A stretch of DNA of 26,111 nucleotides from FW021-bin31 sp964467635 (lineage in GTDB: Bacteria > Bacteroidota > Bacteroidia > Chitinophagales > Chitinophagaceae): contig CAYXRN010000034.1 of assembly GCA_964467635.1 (NCBI GenBank), forward strand, positions 1 through 26,111, written 5' to 3'. Below are positions 7,828 to 14,714 of the stretch, one piece after another. The position numbers were made by a program, and so were the translations under genes. Position 1 is the first letter of the stretch; each line of letters opens with the position of its first letter. The notes beneath the pieces are model-generated. The model worked only from the letters and a program-made list of their open reading frames with translations. It did not search any database and had not been told where the DNA came from.

Positions 7828-9033
7828 ATGCTGAAAGGGAAAAAAATCATATTAGGCGTTACCGGCAGCATCGCTGCCTATAAATCAGCCCTTATCATTC
7901 GTCTGCTGGTCAAACAGGGCGCGGACGTGCAGGTAGTGATGACGGAGGCCGCTACCGCCTTCATCCCGGAGCTCACCTTGTCTACCCTGTCGCGCAAGCC
8001 GGTTTTGATCCATACTGCTGAAAAAGGCCAATGGAACAATCATGTAGCGTTGGGCCGAAACGCCGACGCATTTCTCATTGCTCCGGCCTCGGCGAACACT
8101 TTGGCCGGTATGCGATCGGGCTTATGCAACAATATGTTGCTGGCTACCTATCTTTCTGCTACCTGCCCCGTGTTTATTGCTCCGGCTATGGATGTAGATA
8201 TGTGGAAACACCCGGCCACCAGACGCAACTTGGACCTTTTACTGTCCGATGGGGTTCACCTGTTGGAGGTGGAACAAGGAGAACTGGCCAGCGGACTGCA
8301 TGGAGCAGGCCGGATGGCCGAACCCGAAAACATTGTACAGGCCTTAACCGGCTTTTTTTCGACCAAGCTGCTTTTAAAAGGGAAAAAGGCGCTTGTAACG
8401 GCGGGGCCGACGTACGAGCCTATTGATCCGGTAAGGTTTATCGGAAACCATTCCAGCGGGAAAATGGGCATCGCCCTGGCCGAGGCCCTTGCTGAGCTCG
8501 GCGCAGAAGTAGCGCTGGTACTCGGGCCCACGAGCCGGCAACCGCCGGTTTCCGCAGGCATCCGTATACATCGGGTAACAACCGCTATTGAAATGCAGCT
8601 GGCTTGTCAGCAGCTTTTTCCTTCCGCCGACATCGCGGTGCTGGCGGCAGCAGTAGCCGACTACAGGCCCGCCAGGGTAGCCACCCAGAAAATAAAGAAG
8701 ACGGAAAAAGCTTTTACGTTGTCCTTAGAAAAAAATCCCGACATTCTTAAGGAACTGGGTCGACAGAAAAAAGCCGGACAAATACTGGCCGGGTTTGCTT
8801 TAGAGACAGAGAATGAGGAAAGCAATGCACTGCAAAAGCTCAAAAGCAAACACCTGGATCTGATCGCATTAAATTCCTTAAAGGAAAAAGGGGCGGGCTT
8901 TAATGCCGACACCAATAAGGTGACGCTTTACCGCCCATCAGGGGAAAAAACGCCGCTCCCGCTTCTGCCAAAAACCGAAGTAGCCAAACTAATCGCCAAG
9001 GAACTAACCTCCGCCTATGAAAAGGCACATTAA
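7828..9033 (+). CDS. coaBC: Bifunctional phosphopantothenoylcysteine decarboxylase / phosphopantothenate--cysteine ligase
   Basis: The product is 401 residues, full length for CoaBC (Dfp). The N-terminal flavoprotein domain (about 1-180) decarboxylates phosphopantothenoylcysteine. The C-terminal domain (about 185-401) ligates cysteine to 4'-phosphopantothenate. Visible motifs are GVTGSIAAYK at the FMN site, catalytic His72 in NNHVALG, and PASAN at 86-90. AGPTYEPIDPVRFIGNHSSGKMG opens the ligase domain. Two decarboxylase positions differ from the E. coli enzyme: the PxMNxxMW motif reads PAMDVDMW (Asp122 for Asn), and the flap Cys is Ser155 in ELASGLHGAGRM. The start follows a terminator by eight bases, and the 3' end overlaps the DUF4835 gene by 17 bases. 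Confidence 0.96.
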   Translation: MLKGKKIILGVTGSIAAYKSALIIRLLVKQGADVQVVMTEAATAFIPELTLSTLSRKPVLIHTAEKGQWNNHVALGRNADAFLIAPASANTLAGMRSGLCNNMLLATYLSATCPVFIAPAMDVDMWKHPATRRNLDLLLSDGVHLLEVEQGELASGLHGAGRMAEPENIVQALTGFFSTKLLLKGKKALVTAGPTYEPIDPVRFIGNHSSGKMGIALAEALAELGAEVALVLGPTSRQPPVSAGIRIHRVTTAIEMQLACQQLFPSADIAVLAAAVADYRPARVATQKIKKTEKAFTLSLEKNPDILKELGRQKKAGQILAGFALETENEESNALQKLKSKHLDLIALNSLKEKGAGFNADTNKVTLYRPSGEKTPLPLLPKTEVAKLIAKELTSAYEKAH

Positions 9034-9946
9034 ACACATACTGTTGTTCATCGGATGCTGCTTTTGTACCTGGGGAGCAGTAGGGCAGGAACTGAACGCG
9101 CAGGTTACCGTTACCCACAAAAAGATCCGCGGGGAAGACGCTTCTACTTTCGATAAGATGGAAAAAGCCATCACCCAGTTTTTAAACAACAGGCACTGGA
9201 CCTCCACAAATTATAACACCAATGAACGGATTGACTGCCGCTTTCTCATTGATTTGCAACAAGAAGTGGACGAACAGGTTTACAAAGCATTTATCACTGT
9301 TCAGTCTTCCCGCCCTGTTTATAACGCCACCTACAAAAGCACCTTACTGAATTACAAAGACCAAAATATCGTCTTTCGTTTTGAACCCTATCAGCCGCTT
9401 GTATTTAATGAAAACCGGATCAGCGGCAACGATCCGCAGGCCTCCAACCTCACTGCTTTGCTGGCCTATTATGCCTATCTAATCATTGGACTGGACCAGG
9501 ATTCTTTTTCGCCAAACGGCGGACACGACGCCTTCGAAATGGCAGAGAAAATCGTCTCTAATGCACCACGGGGACGTAATATCGCCGGATGGAACGCATT
9601 TGATGGTACTTACAATCGCTACTGGCTGGTGGAAAACCTCTTAAATGTACGCTATCAACAGATCCATGACATCTACTACAGCTATCACCGCAAAGGGTTG
9701 GACCTCATGTATGCTCATGCAGACGAGGGGCGGCAGGCAATAATAGCCTGTTTGAACAAGCTTAACGCACTCAACGCCAACAATCCGAACCTTATGATCA
9801 TAAAAGTGTTTTTTACGGCGAAGGCGGATGAACTGGCTGATATTTTCTCTGAAGGCCCGCCCCAAGAACGCATGACGGCACTGAACCTTTTACAAAAGAT
9901 GGATCCCTCCAACAGCTCAAGTTACCGCAAAAGCATGAAGCCATGA
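9017..9946 (+). CDS. DUF4835 family exported protein (PorD-like)
   Basis: The product is 309 residues with an N-terminal signal peptide (hydrophobic stretch about residues 8-22, probable cleavage near AVGQ-ELNAQ). The mature protein starts with ELNAQVTV and contains conserved blocks such as 'DLQQEVDEQVYKAFITVQSSRPVYNA' (positions about 75-105) and 'GWNAFDGTYNRYWLVENL' (about 195-212). These match the Bacteroidota-specific DUF4835 family, which is encoded after coaBC in many genomes. I recall it being named PorD and linked to type IX secretion in some databases, but nothing in the sequence proves that role. It overlaps coaBC by 17 bases and the next gene by 4, so the three are translationally coupled. 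Confidence 0.87.
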   Translation: MKRHIKHILLFIGCCFCTWGAVGQELNAQVTVTHKKIRGEDASTFDKMEKAITQFLNNRHWTSTNYNTNERIDCRFLIDLQQEVDEQVYKAFITVQSSRPVYNATYKSTLLNYKDQNIVFRFEPYQPLVFNENRISGNDPQASNLTALLAYYAYLIIGLDQDSFSPNGGHDAFEMAEKIVSNAPRGRNIAGWNAFDGTYNRYWLVENLLNVRYQQIHDIYYSYHRKGLDLMYAHADEGRQAIIACLNKLNALNANNPNLMIIKVFFTAKADELADIFSEGPPQERMTALNLLQKMDPSNSSSYRKSMKP

Positions 9947-10464
9947 TGTCGGCCACCAAACAAATATCGCTGGCGCTAAGCTTGTTTTTTTTACTGGCAA
10001 CCGCTTGTTCGAAGAACGACAAACTGCCGGCAGACGTGCTCTCCGTAGGGAAGATGAGTGCCATCATGCTCGACCTGCAGCTTGCCCAATCCTATAACTA
10101 TTCCTTCTTTCCGGAATTTGATTCAACCTACCCTTCGGACCGGAAGAAAAGGCTGAAAATGTTTTATCATCAGATCTTCCAGCTCCACCAAACAGATACC
10201 GCTACCTTTTTTAGCAGCTTCCGCTATTATTCCAGCCATCCGGTTTGGCTCAAAAAGGTGTACGGAAGCATGCAGGATTCCCTGGATCGTAAGCTTGCGC
10301 GCCAAACTCAATGGGAAAAGAAGAGGAGAGAAGCCACAAGTGCAAGAACGAAAGCGGGTAAGGCGGTTGTCACCGCCTGGAGTCGGTATTTCAAAACGTG
10401 GCACGCCTTCTCAGACAGTATTCACCAGCAGGTGAGCCGGCGGAATTACCCGCTTATCCCTTAG
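9943..10464 (+). CDS. DUF4296 family lipoprotein
   Basis: The product is 173 residues. A lipoprotein signal peptide ends in the lipobox LATAC, with the lipidated Cys at residue 22. The segments 'KMSAIMLDLQLAQSYN' and 'FRYYSSHPVWLKKVYGSM' are the two conserved helices of DUF4296. The C-terminal half is basic and helical. Function is unknown, and the anchor suggests an envelope role. The first two codons are both ATG: starting at 9943 gives a four-base ATGA overlap with the DUF4835 gene, and starting at 9946 gives a one-base overlap. The last 11 bases overlap crcB on the opposite strand. Confidence 0.82.
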   Translation: MMSATKQISLALSLFFLLATACSKNDKLPADVLSVGKMSAIMLDLQLAQSYNYSFFPEFDSTYPSDRKKRLKMFYHQIFQLHQTDTATFFSSFRYYSSHPVWLKKVYGSMQDSLDRKLARQTQWEKKRREATSARTKAGKAVVTAWSRYFKTWHAFSDSIHQQVSRRNYPLIP

Positions 10465-10828
10465 AAAGCGCCAGACCCGCCCAAACGGCAAAAAGACCCG
10501 TGACCACACTTCCTATCCCGTACAGGATAAATAATCCGTAGGACCCCGCCTTCAAAAGCGTCAGACTTTCAAAAGAAAAAGTGGAAAAAGTGGTAAACCC
10601 GCCGCAGAATCCGGTGATCAGCAATAAGCCGAGCGCGGAAGTAAAGGAACCCCCGCGCTCCAGTAAACCGCAAAAGATTCCTATCATCAGGCAACCTAAA
10701 ATATTTACAGCTAAGGTACCCAGGGGAAAAGATACCGGTAACGCTTTGGCAATAAATACCGATAAAAAGTACCGCAATACGCTTCCTATAAACCCGCCCA
10801 GGCCGATAAGCATAATTGTCCTGCCCAT
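10454..10828 (-). CDS. crcB: Fluoride ion channel CrcB/FluC
   Basis: The product is 124 residues with four predicted membrane helices, the normal FluC size. It exports toxic fluoride as a dual-topology dimer in the inner membrane. Key residues visible are the GGFIGSVLRY opening helix (11-20), pore Asn42 in GTLAVNILG, and the Phe-rich GFCGGFTTFSTF segment (73-84), where the central Na+ site and the fluoride path lie. A single crcB copy is consistent with a homodimer. A fluoride riboswitch and its own promoter lie just upstream on the same strand, independently supporting function and fluoride-dependent control. The 3' end overlaps the DUF4296 gene tail to tail. Confidence 0.96.
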   Translation of the reverse strand: MGRTIMLIGLGGFIGSVLRYFLSVFIAKALPVSFPLGTLAVNILGCLMIGIFCGLLERGGSFTSALGLLLITGFCGGFTTFSTFSFESLTLLKAGSYGLFILYGIGSVVTGLFAVWAGLALSKG

Positions 10829-10856
10829 ATAAAACTATTTTGTTTATACTAAGATT

Positions 10857-10910
10857 GCAGGAGTTATCAGCCTTCCGGCGGTTTGCATATACAGGAAAAC
10901 CCCATTTCCT
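10857..10910 (-). promoter_or_regulatory. Fluoride riboswitch (crcB motif) controlling crcB
   Basis: Read on the minus strand, all elements of the aptamer can be paired. P1 is AGGAA (10910-10906) with TTCCT (10897-10893). The loop carries AT followed by GGGGTT (10903-10898). P3 is GCC/GGC (10879-10877 with 10872-10870) closing GGAA, preceded by AAAC and followed by the conserved CTGAT. The downstream AACTCC (10865-10860) pairs with loop GGGGTT to form the pseudoknot, with one G-U pair. The J1/3 linker is about eight bases longer than in the Thermotoga aptamer as I remember it. No U-tract terminator follows within the 28 bases before crcB, so translational control is more likely. It sits a few bases after a -7 box. 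Confidence 0.93.
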
Positions 10911-10915
10911 TTTGG

Positions 10916-10923
10916 CAAAGATA
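10916..10923 (-). promoter_or_regulatory. -7 box TATCTTTG for the crcB riboswitch transcript
   Basis: This exact TAnnTTTG match on the minus strand ends six bases before the first P1 base of the aptamer. Transcription should therefore start at or near the aptamer's 5' end, and crcB is separable from the upstream folE transcript. Confidence 0.7.
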
Positions 10924-10934
10924 CGGTATCCGGA

Positions 10935-11531
10935 TTAACTTAAATCTGAACTAATCAAACGGATAAACTCGCTGCGGGTAGGTTCCTTTTCAAACTGCCC
11001 GCAGAAAGCGGAAGTAGTGGTTACGGAATTTTGCTTTTGTACGCCACGCATCATCATGCACAAATGCCGGGCTTCTATCACCACGGCTACTCCCTGCGGA
11101 TGCAAAGTATCGTTGATGGCATCCAGTATCTGATGGGTCATGCGCTCCTGAACCTGCAACCGGCGCGCATAGCATTCTACCACCCTGGCCAGCTTGCTGA
11201 GGCCGGTAATGTATCCGTTGGGAATATAAGCGATATGCGCTTTGCCAAAAAAGGGAAGCATATGATGTTCACACAGGGAGTACAATTCGATATCTTTCAC
11301 GATGACCATCTCGCTATAGGATTCCTCAAAACGGGCGCCGTTGAGTATCGCACGGGCGTCCATTTTATATCCTTTGGTCAGATACTGCACCGATTTGGCC
11401 ATGCGTTCGGGTGTCTTTTGCAAGCCGTCCCGGTGAACGTCCTCTCCCAGTTCGGAGAGGATCTGCCGGTAATATTCCTTCAGGTTACCGGTAGCCTCTT
11501 CATCGTATTTTATATTAACTTCGTATGCCAT
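10935..11531 (-). CDS. folE: GTP cyclohydrolase I
   Basis: The product is 198 residues. It converts GTP to 7,8-dihydroneopterin triphosphate, the entry step to folate, biopterin and queuosine-type pathways. The zinc ligands are Cys87 and His90 in SLCEHHMLPF and Cys158 in EARHLCMMMRGV, with catalytic His89 beside them. The segments 'RDGLQKTPERMAKS' and 'ITGLSKLARVVECYARR' are standard FolE blocks, and the zinc site is complete, so this is the zinc-dependent FolE1 type. It lies 23 bases downstream of the pyruvoyl-tetrahydropterin synthase-type gene on the same strand. The pair therefore encodes consecutive reactions and probably forms one operon from the promoter at 11987-11994. Confidence 0.97.
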   Translation of the reverse strand: MAYEVNIKYDEEATGNLKEYYRQILSELGEDVHRDGLQKTPERMAKSVQYLTKGYKMDARAILNGARFEESYSEMVIVKDIELYSLCEHHMLPFFGKAHIAYIPNGYITGLSKLARVVECYARRLQVQERMTHQILDAINDTLHPQGVAVVIEARHLCMMMRGVQKQNSVTTTSAFCGQFEKEPTRSEFIRLISSDLS

Positions 11532-11554
11532 AGTGCTAGAAAATGAAAGCGGGG

Positions 11555-11965
11555 TTAACGACCAAAATATTCAACAAAAATCCGTTCGGTTTCGTATAAT
11601 TTAACGGCGTGCAATTGTACTTCCCCTTCAAGGTGGGGGGCGAGTTGCTCCCAGATGCCAATCGCCAGGTTTTCCGTAGTGCATATTTTCCCCTTCAGGA
11701 AATCTACATCCAGGTTCAGGTTTTTGTGATCTACCTTCTCGATCACTTTTTCCTTGATCAGGCGACTGAGTTTTTTGGCATCATACAGGTATCCGGTATC
11801 CTTTCTGACCTCTCCTTTGAGCGTAACAAAAAGGACATAATTGTGCCCATGCCAATTGGGATTCGCACATTTTCCAAAAACAGCCAGGTTTTTCTCCTGG
11901 TCCCAATCGGGGTTATACAGTTTGTGCGCAGCGTTAAAATGCTCTTTTCTGGTAAGATAGATCAT
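11555..11965 (-). CDS. 6-pyruvoyl-tetrahydropterin synthase / QueD superfamily enzyme, PTPS-type active site
   Basis: The product is 136 residues of the T-fold COG0720 family. Zinc ligands are His14 in NAAHKLY and His39 and His41 in HGHNY. Nucleophile Cys33 sits in GKCANPNWHGH, and VDHKNLN and YETE complete the active site. Cys33 is separated from HGH by five residues. From memory, C-x5-HGH is the pattern of true 6-pyruvoyl-tetrahydropterin synthases, while QueD has C-x3-HGH, so I do not call it queD. The substrate would be the dihydroneopterin triphosphate made by the adjacent folE product. An ATG at 11998 lies beyond the -7 box at 11987-11994, so the ATG at 11965 is taken as start. Confidence 0.9.
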   Translation of the reverse strand: MIYLTRKEHFNAAHKLYNPDWDQEKNLAVFGKCANPNWHGHNYVLFVTLKGEVRKDTGYLYDAKKLSRLIKEKVIEKVDHKNLNLDVDFLKGKICTTENLAIGIWEQLAPHLEGEVQLHAVKLYETERIFVEYFGR

Positions 11966-11986
11966 GATATGGCATCTGGTTTGCTG

Positions 11987-11994
11987 CAAAGTTA
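11987..11994 (-). promoter_or_regulatory. -7 box TAACTTTG for the PTPS-type gene and folE
   Basis: An exact TAnnTTTG match on the minus strand, 21 bases before the ATG at 11965. It rules out the longer reading frame beginning at 11998. Confidence 0.6.
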
Positions 11995-12003
11995 GCATTT
12001 TTA

Positions 12004-12048
12004 GGGGACGAAAATTTTAATACCTCCTATTGAAAGCAGAAAGTCCCC
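12004..12048. repeat. Inverted repeat GGGGAC/GTCCCC in the divergent PTPS-nifS intergenic region
   Basis: GGGGAC at 12004-12009 is complementary to GTCCCC at 12043-12048 with a 33-base spacer. It lies between the two divergent promoters, where an operator could sit, but six base pairs could occur by chance. Confidence 0.25.
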
Positions 12049-12100
12049 CTGTTTAATTGTGCTATTTTTTTCTGACCTTTGCCTGATAAATTTTTCACTC

Positions 12101-13228
12101 GTGCAAAGAATCTATTTTGACAATGCCGCCACAACGGCGCTTGACAATGAAGTCTTGGAGGCCATGATGCCTTTTTTGACCCAGCAATTTGGTAACCCTT
12201 CCTCTATCTATTCCTACGGCCGTGAAACGCGTATGGCTATTGAGAAAACCAGAAAAAGTGTTGCTCAATTACTGCACGCTCATCCGGGAGAAATTTTCTT
12301 TACCTCCGGAGGAACAGAGAGCACCAACACTGCTGTGGCCGCCGCGATCCGGGACCTGGGCTGCAAACGGATCATTACCTCTCCCATTGAACACCACGCT
12401 ACCTTGCATTCCTGCGAATTTATACACCAAACCCAAGACATAGCGCTGGATTTTGTAGCGCTGCTGCCCGATGGTCACGTTGATTTAGACAGCCTGGAAA
12501 AGCTGCTTGCTGCAGACAGCGAGCCCACGCTTGTCGCGCTCATGCACGCCAATAACGAGATCGGCAATCTCCTGGACGCGGAAGCCGTAGGGGCGTTGTG
12601 CAACAAATACAAAGCCTATTTTTATTGCGATACAGTACAAACGGTAGGGCATTACCCCATTGATGTTAAAAAAATGGGGGCGCACTTTATCAGTGCCGCG
12701 GCACACAAGTTTAACGGACCCAAAGGCGTCGGCCTGCTCTACATCAACGAGGATATCCACATTAAGCCACTGATTCTTGGCGGTGGCCAAGAGCGAAACA
12801 TGCGCGCCGGCACCGAGAATGTGTATGGTATTATCGGTTTTGGCAAAGCCTTGGAACTGGCTAGCGCGCATTACGAAACCCACCGCAAACACATTGAGGG
12901 AATCAAGGCTTACATGGCCGGGGAATTACAAAAGCATATAGAAACCGTTATCTTTAATGGAGATTGGAATGGTCGTAGTCTTTATACCGTCCTGAATGCT
13001 TCCTTTCCCCGAACGGAAAAAAGTGAAATGCTGCTATTCAACCTGGACATAGCCGGCATTTGCGCCTCCGGCGGAAGCGCCTGCAGCTCTGGTGCCAATA
13101 CGGGCTCCCATGTCATCTCAGCCCTTCCTCACAAGGGAGATCAAGTCCCCGTTCGCTTTTCCTTTTCAAAAAACAACACAACCGAAGAAGTGGACACCGT
13201 AGTCGCTAAACTAAAAGCGTTGTTGTAG
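12101..13228 (+). CDS. Cysteine desulfurase, NifS/IscS type (PLP-dependent)
   Basis: The product is 375 residues. It removes sulfur from cysteine as a persulfide for Fe-S clusters or tRNA thiolation. The N-terminus IYFDNAATT is the family signature. PLP-binding Lys203 lies in SAAAHKFNGPKG, the cofactor-stacking His in SPIEHHA, and the persulfide-carrying Cys328 in GSACSSGA. The extended Cys loop is a group I (NifS/IscS) feature. No iscU or other Fe-S gene is adjacent, so NifS, IscS or a tRNA-thiolation role cannot be separated. A GTG at 12101 is chosen because it precedes the conserved start region and follows a degenerate -7 box (GACCTTTG, 12074-12081). A GTG at 12059 would place that box inside the gene. 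Confidence 0.93.
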   Translation: MQRIYFDNAATTALDNEVLEAMMPFLTQQFGNPSSIYSYGRETRMAIEKTRKSVAQLLHAHPGEIFFTSGGTESTNTAVAAAIRDLGCKRIITSPIEHHATLHSCEFIHQTQDIALDFVALLPDGHVDLDSLEKLLAADSEPTLVALMHANNEIGNLLDAEAVGALCNKYKAYFYCDTVQTVGHYPIDVKKMGAHFISAAAHKFNGPKGVGLLYINEDIHIKPLILGGGQERNMRAGTENVYGIIGFGKALELASAHYETHRKHIEGIKAYMAGELQKHIETVIFNGDWNGRSLYTVLNASFPRTEKSEMLLFNLDIAGICASGGSACSSGANTGSHVISALPHKGDQVPVRFSFSKNNTTEEVDTVVAKLKALL

Positions 13229-13804
13229 CTACAAAAATTCTTCCCGCATGTATTTCAACGCCTTTGTCCACGGAATCAGCGCCTTCATCATCGCGTTCGC
13301 GGACTCATCGAGTGCTTCATCGGCCTGAAAGACGCCGTCTTCATCAATAAAGCGGGTAAAAAACGGGATAAAAACCGCTTCCGCCAGAGGCATCATCTTT
13401 TGTGCTGTTACGACCTGTTTGAGCATCTGGATCGCCCTTGTTCCGCCTGCGATTCCACCGTATCCGACAAAGGCTACCGGCTTGTTGTTCCATTCTTTGT
13501 ACACGAAATCCAGCGCGTTCTTCAGGGGTGCGGGATAACCATAATTGTATTCGCAGGTGACAATGACATAGGCGTCCGCGCTGTCAATGATCTTACTCCA
13601 ACGCTTGGTATGGTCATGCTTATAATGCTGCAAACGAGGATGTTCCGGTTCATCTAAAAAGGGGAGATCTATCTCCTTTAAATCCAGCAACGCTACATCA
13701 AATGTATCTTTATAGGCGTTTGCAACCTGCATAATCCAACTGGCTACCGCCGGCCCTTTACGTGCCGTACGGGTACTCGCTAAGATGATTTTTAATTGGT
13801 ACAT
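13229..13804 (-). CDS. NAD(P)H-dependent FMN reductase, flavodoxin-like fold
   Basis: The product is 191 residues. The opening MYQLKIILASTRTARKGPAV is the phosphate-binding loop of NADPH-dependent FMN reductases. CEYNYGYPAPLKNALD (84-99) and GYGGIAGGTRA (114-124) are the characteristic FMN-contacting loops. Members reduce FMN, quinones, azo dyes or chromate with NAD(P)H, and the physiological substrate is not evident. The frame is open to 13894, but the upstream part overlaps the divergent hydrolase gene and its promoter, so the ATG at 13804 is chosen. A -7-like TATTTTTG lies at 13831-13838. The stop abuts the stop of the cysteine desulfurase gene with no base between. Confidence 0.92.
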   Translation of the reverse strand: MYQLKIILASTRTARKGPAVASWIMQVANAYKDTFDVALLDLKEIDLPFLDEPEHPRLQHYKHDHTKRWSKIIDSADAYVIVTCEYNYGYPAPLKNALDFVYKEWNNKPVAFVGYGGIAGGTRAIQMLKQVVTAQKMMPLAEAVFIPFFTRFIDEDGVFQADEALDESANAMMKALIPWTKALKYMREEFL

Positions 13805-13830
13805 ATCTTCTATTTTTAAAAAAAGTTGCA

Positions 13831-13838
13831 CAAAAATA
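13831..13838 (-). promoter_or_regulatory. -7 box TATTTTTG for the FMN reductase gene
   Basis: A TAnnTTTG match on the minus strand, 26 bases before the ATG at 13804. The A/T-rich leader contains AGAAG just before the start codon. Confidence 0.5.
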
Positions 13839-13864
13839 GGCATTATAAATTCACCGCGTTTTTG

Positions 13865-13872
13865 TACCTTAC
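13865..13872 (+). promoter_or_regulatory. Degenerate -7 box TACCTTAC for the alpha/beta hydrolase gene
   Basis: Six of eight positions fit TAnnTTTG. It ends five bases before the ATG at 13878, the same spacing as at gltX and 14715. Confidence 0.4.
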
Positions 13873-13877
13873 CCCAC

Positions 13878-14699
13878 ATGGAAGATAAACCCAAAAGGAT
13901 TAAAAATGGCGCCTTTGAAGGGGCTGCTTATTTTGACTGTGGGACCGGTTTTCCAGTCATGCTGGTACACGGTTTTCCCGCGGACCATACGTTATGGAAA
14001 AAGCAAACAGTGGCCTTACAGCAACACTACAGGTTGTTGCTTCCCGATCTGCCCGGAACTGGTTATTCCCCCCTCATTGATCCGATAAGCATAGCGGATA
14101 TGGCTGTTTTTTTAAACGCGATTGTCGCCCAGGAGAAAATTGAAAAGTGCATTCTCATCGGTCATTCTATGGGAGGTTATGCGGCTTTAGCCTTCGCCGA
14201 AAAATTTCCTGAAGTGCTTTCCGGCTGGGGACTGTTTCATTCTTCGGCTTATCCCGATACGGAAGAAAAGAAAAAAGGACGGAAGCGATCCATCCAGATG
14301 ATGAAAGCATACGGGCAAAAGCAGTTTCTCAGGCAAATGCTGCCCAGCCTTTTCGCTGAAACTTTTAAAAGGACCAACAGGGATAAAATTCAACAGCTCA
14401 TAACAGAACGCATCCGTGCGGGAATCGATGCCCTGATCCCTTATTACCACGCCATGTGGGAGCGTCCGGACCGGACCTCCACATTAAAGAATACCCGGGT
14501 GCCGGTTTTGTTCGTCATCGGCAAACAAGACACTGCTGCACCGATGGACCGGGTCCTTGAACAAGTTGCCATGCCTTCGGTAAGTGTGGTTCACCTTTTG
14601 GCAGACTGCGGACACATGGGCATGCTGGAAATGCCTGACACCGCTACTCAAATTTTGAAACAATTCATCGATTATTGCGTGATAAGTCCGGGGGAATAA
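13878..14699 (+). CDS. Alpha/beta hydrolase
   Basis: The product is 273 residues with the alpha/beta-hydrolase fold. The oxyanion-hole segment is LVHGFPADHTLW (29-40). The nucleophile is Ser97 in the elbow GHSMGG, the acid is Asp218 in GKQDTAAP, and the base is His246 in DCGHMGMLE. A basic, helical lid-like insertion (about 128-190) sits between the core strands. The triad is complete, so an esterase, lipase or related hydrolase activity is likely, but the substrate is unknown. The reading frame begins earlier at 13785, overlapping the divergent FMN reductase. The ATG at 13878 is preferred for its upstream -7-like box and fold boundaries. The next gene begins 15 bases after the stop. Confidence 0.92.
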   Translation: MEDKPKRIKNGAFEGAAYFDCGTGFPVMLVHGFPADHTLWKKQTVALQQHYRLLLPDLPGTGYSPLIDPISIADMAVFLNAIVAQEKIEKCILIGHSMGGYAALAFAEKFPEVLSGWGLFHSSAYPDTEEKKKGRKRSIQMMKAYGQKQFLRQMLPSLFAETFKRTNRDKIQQLITERIRAGIDALIPYYHAMWERPDRTSTLKNTRVPVLFVIGKQDTAAPMDRVLEQVAMPSVSVVHLLADCGHMGMLEMPDTATQILKQFIDYCVISPGE

Positions 14700-14701
14700 A
14701 T

Positions 14702-14709
14702 TATCTTGC
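14702..14709 (+). promoter_or_regulatory. Degenerate -7 box TATCTTGC before the T9SS/PKD protein gene
   Basis: TATCTTGC differs from TAnnTTTG at the last two positions. It ends five bases before the GTG at 14715 and supports that start rather than the TTG at 14706, which overlaps the box. Confidence 0.35.
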
Positions 14710-14714
14710 CCTTT

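Noticed and set aside
11555..11965. Naming this gene queD
   Set aside because: The cysteine-to-HGH spacing is five residues, not three, and the neighbour is folE rather than queC or queE.
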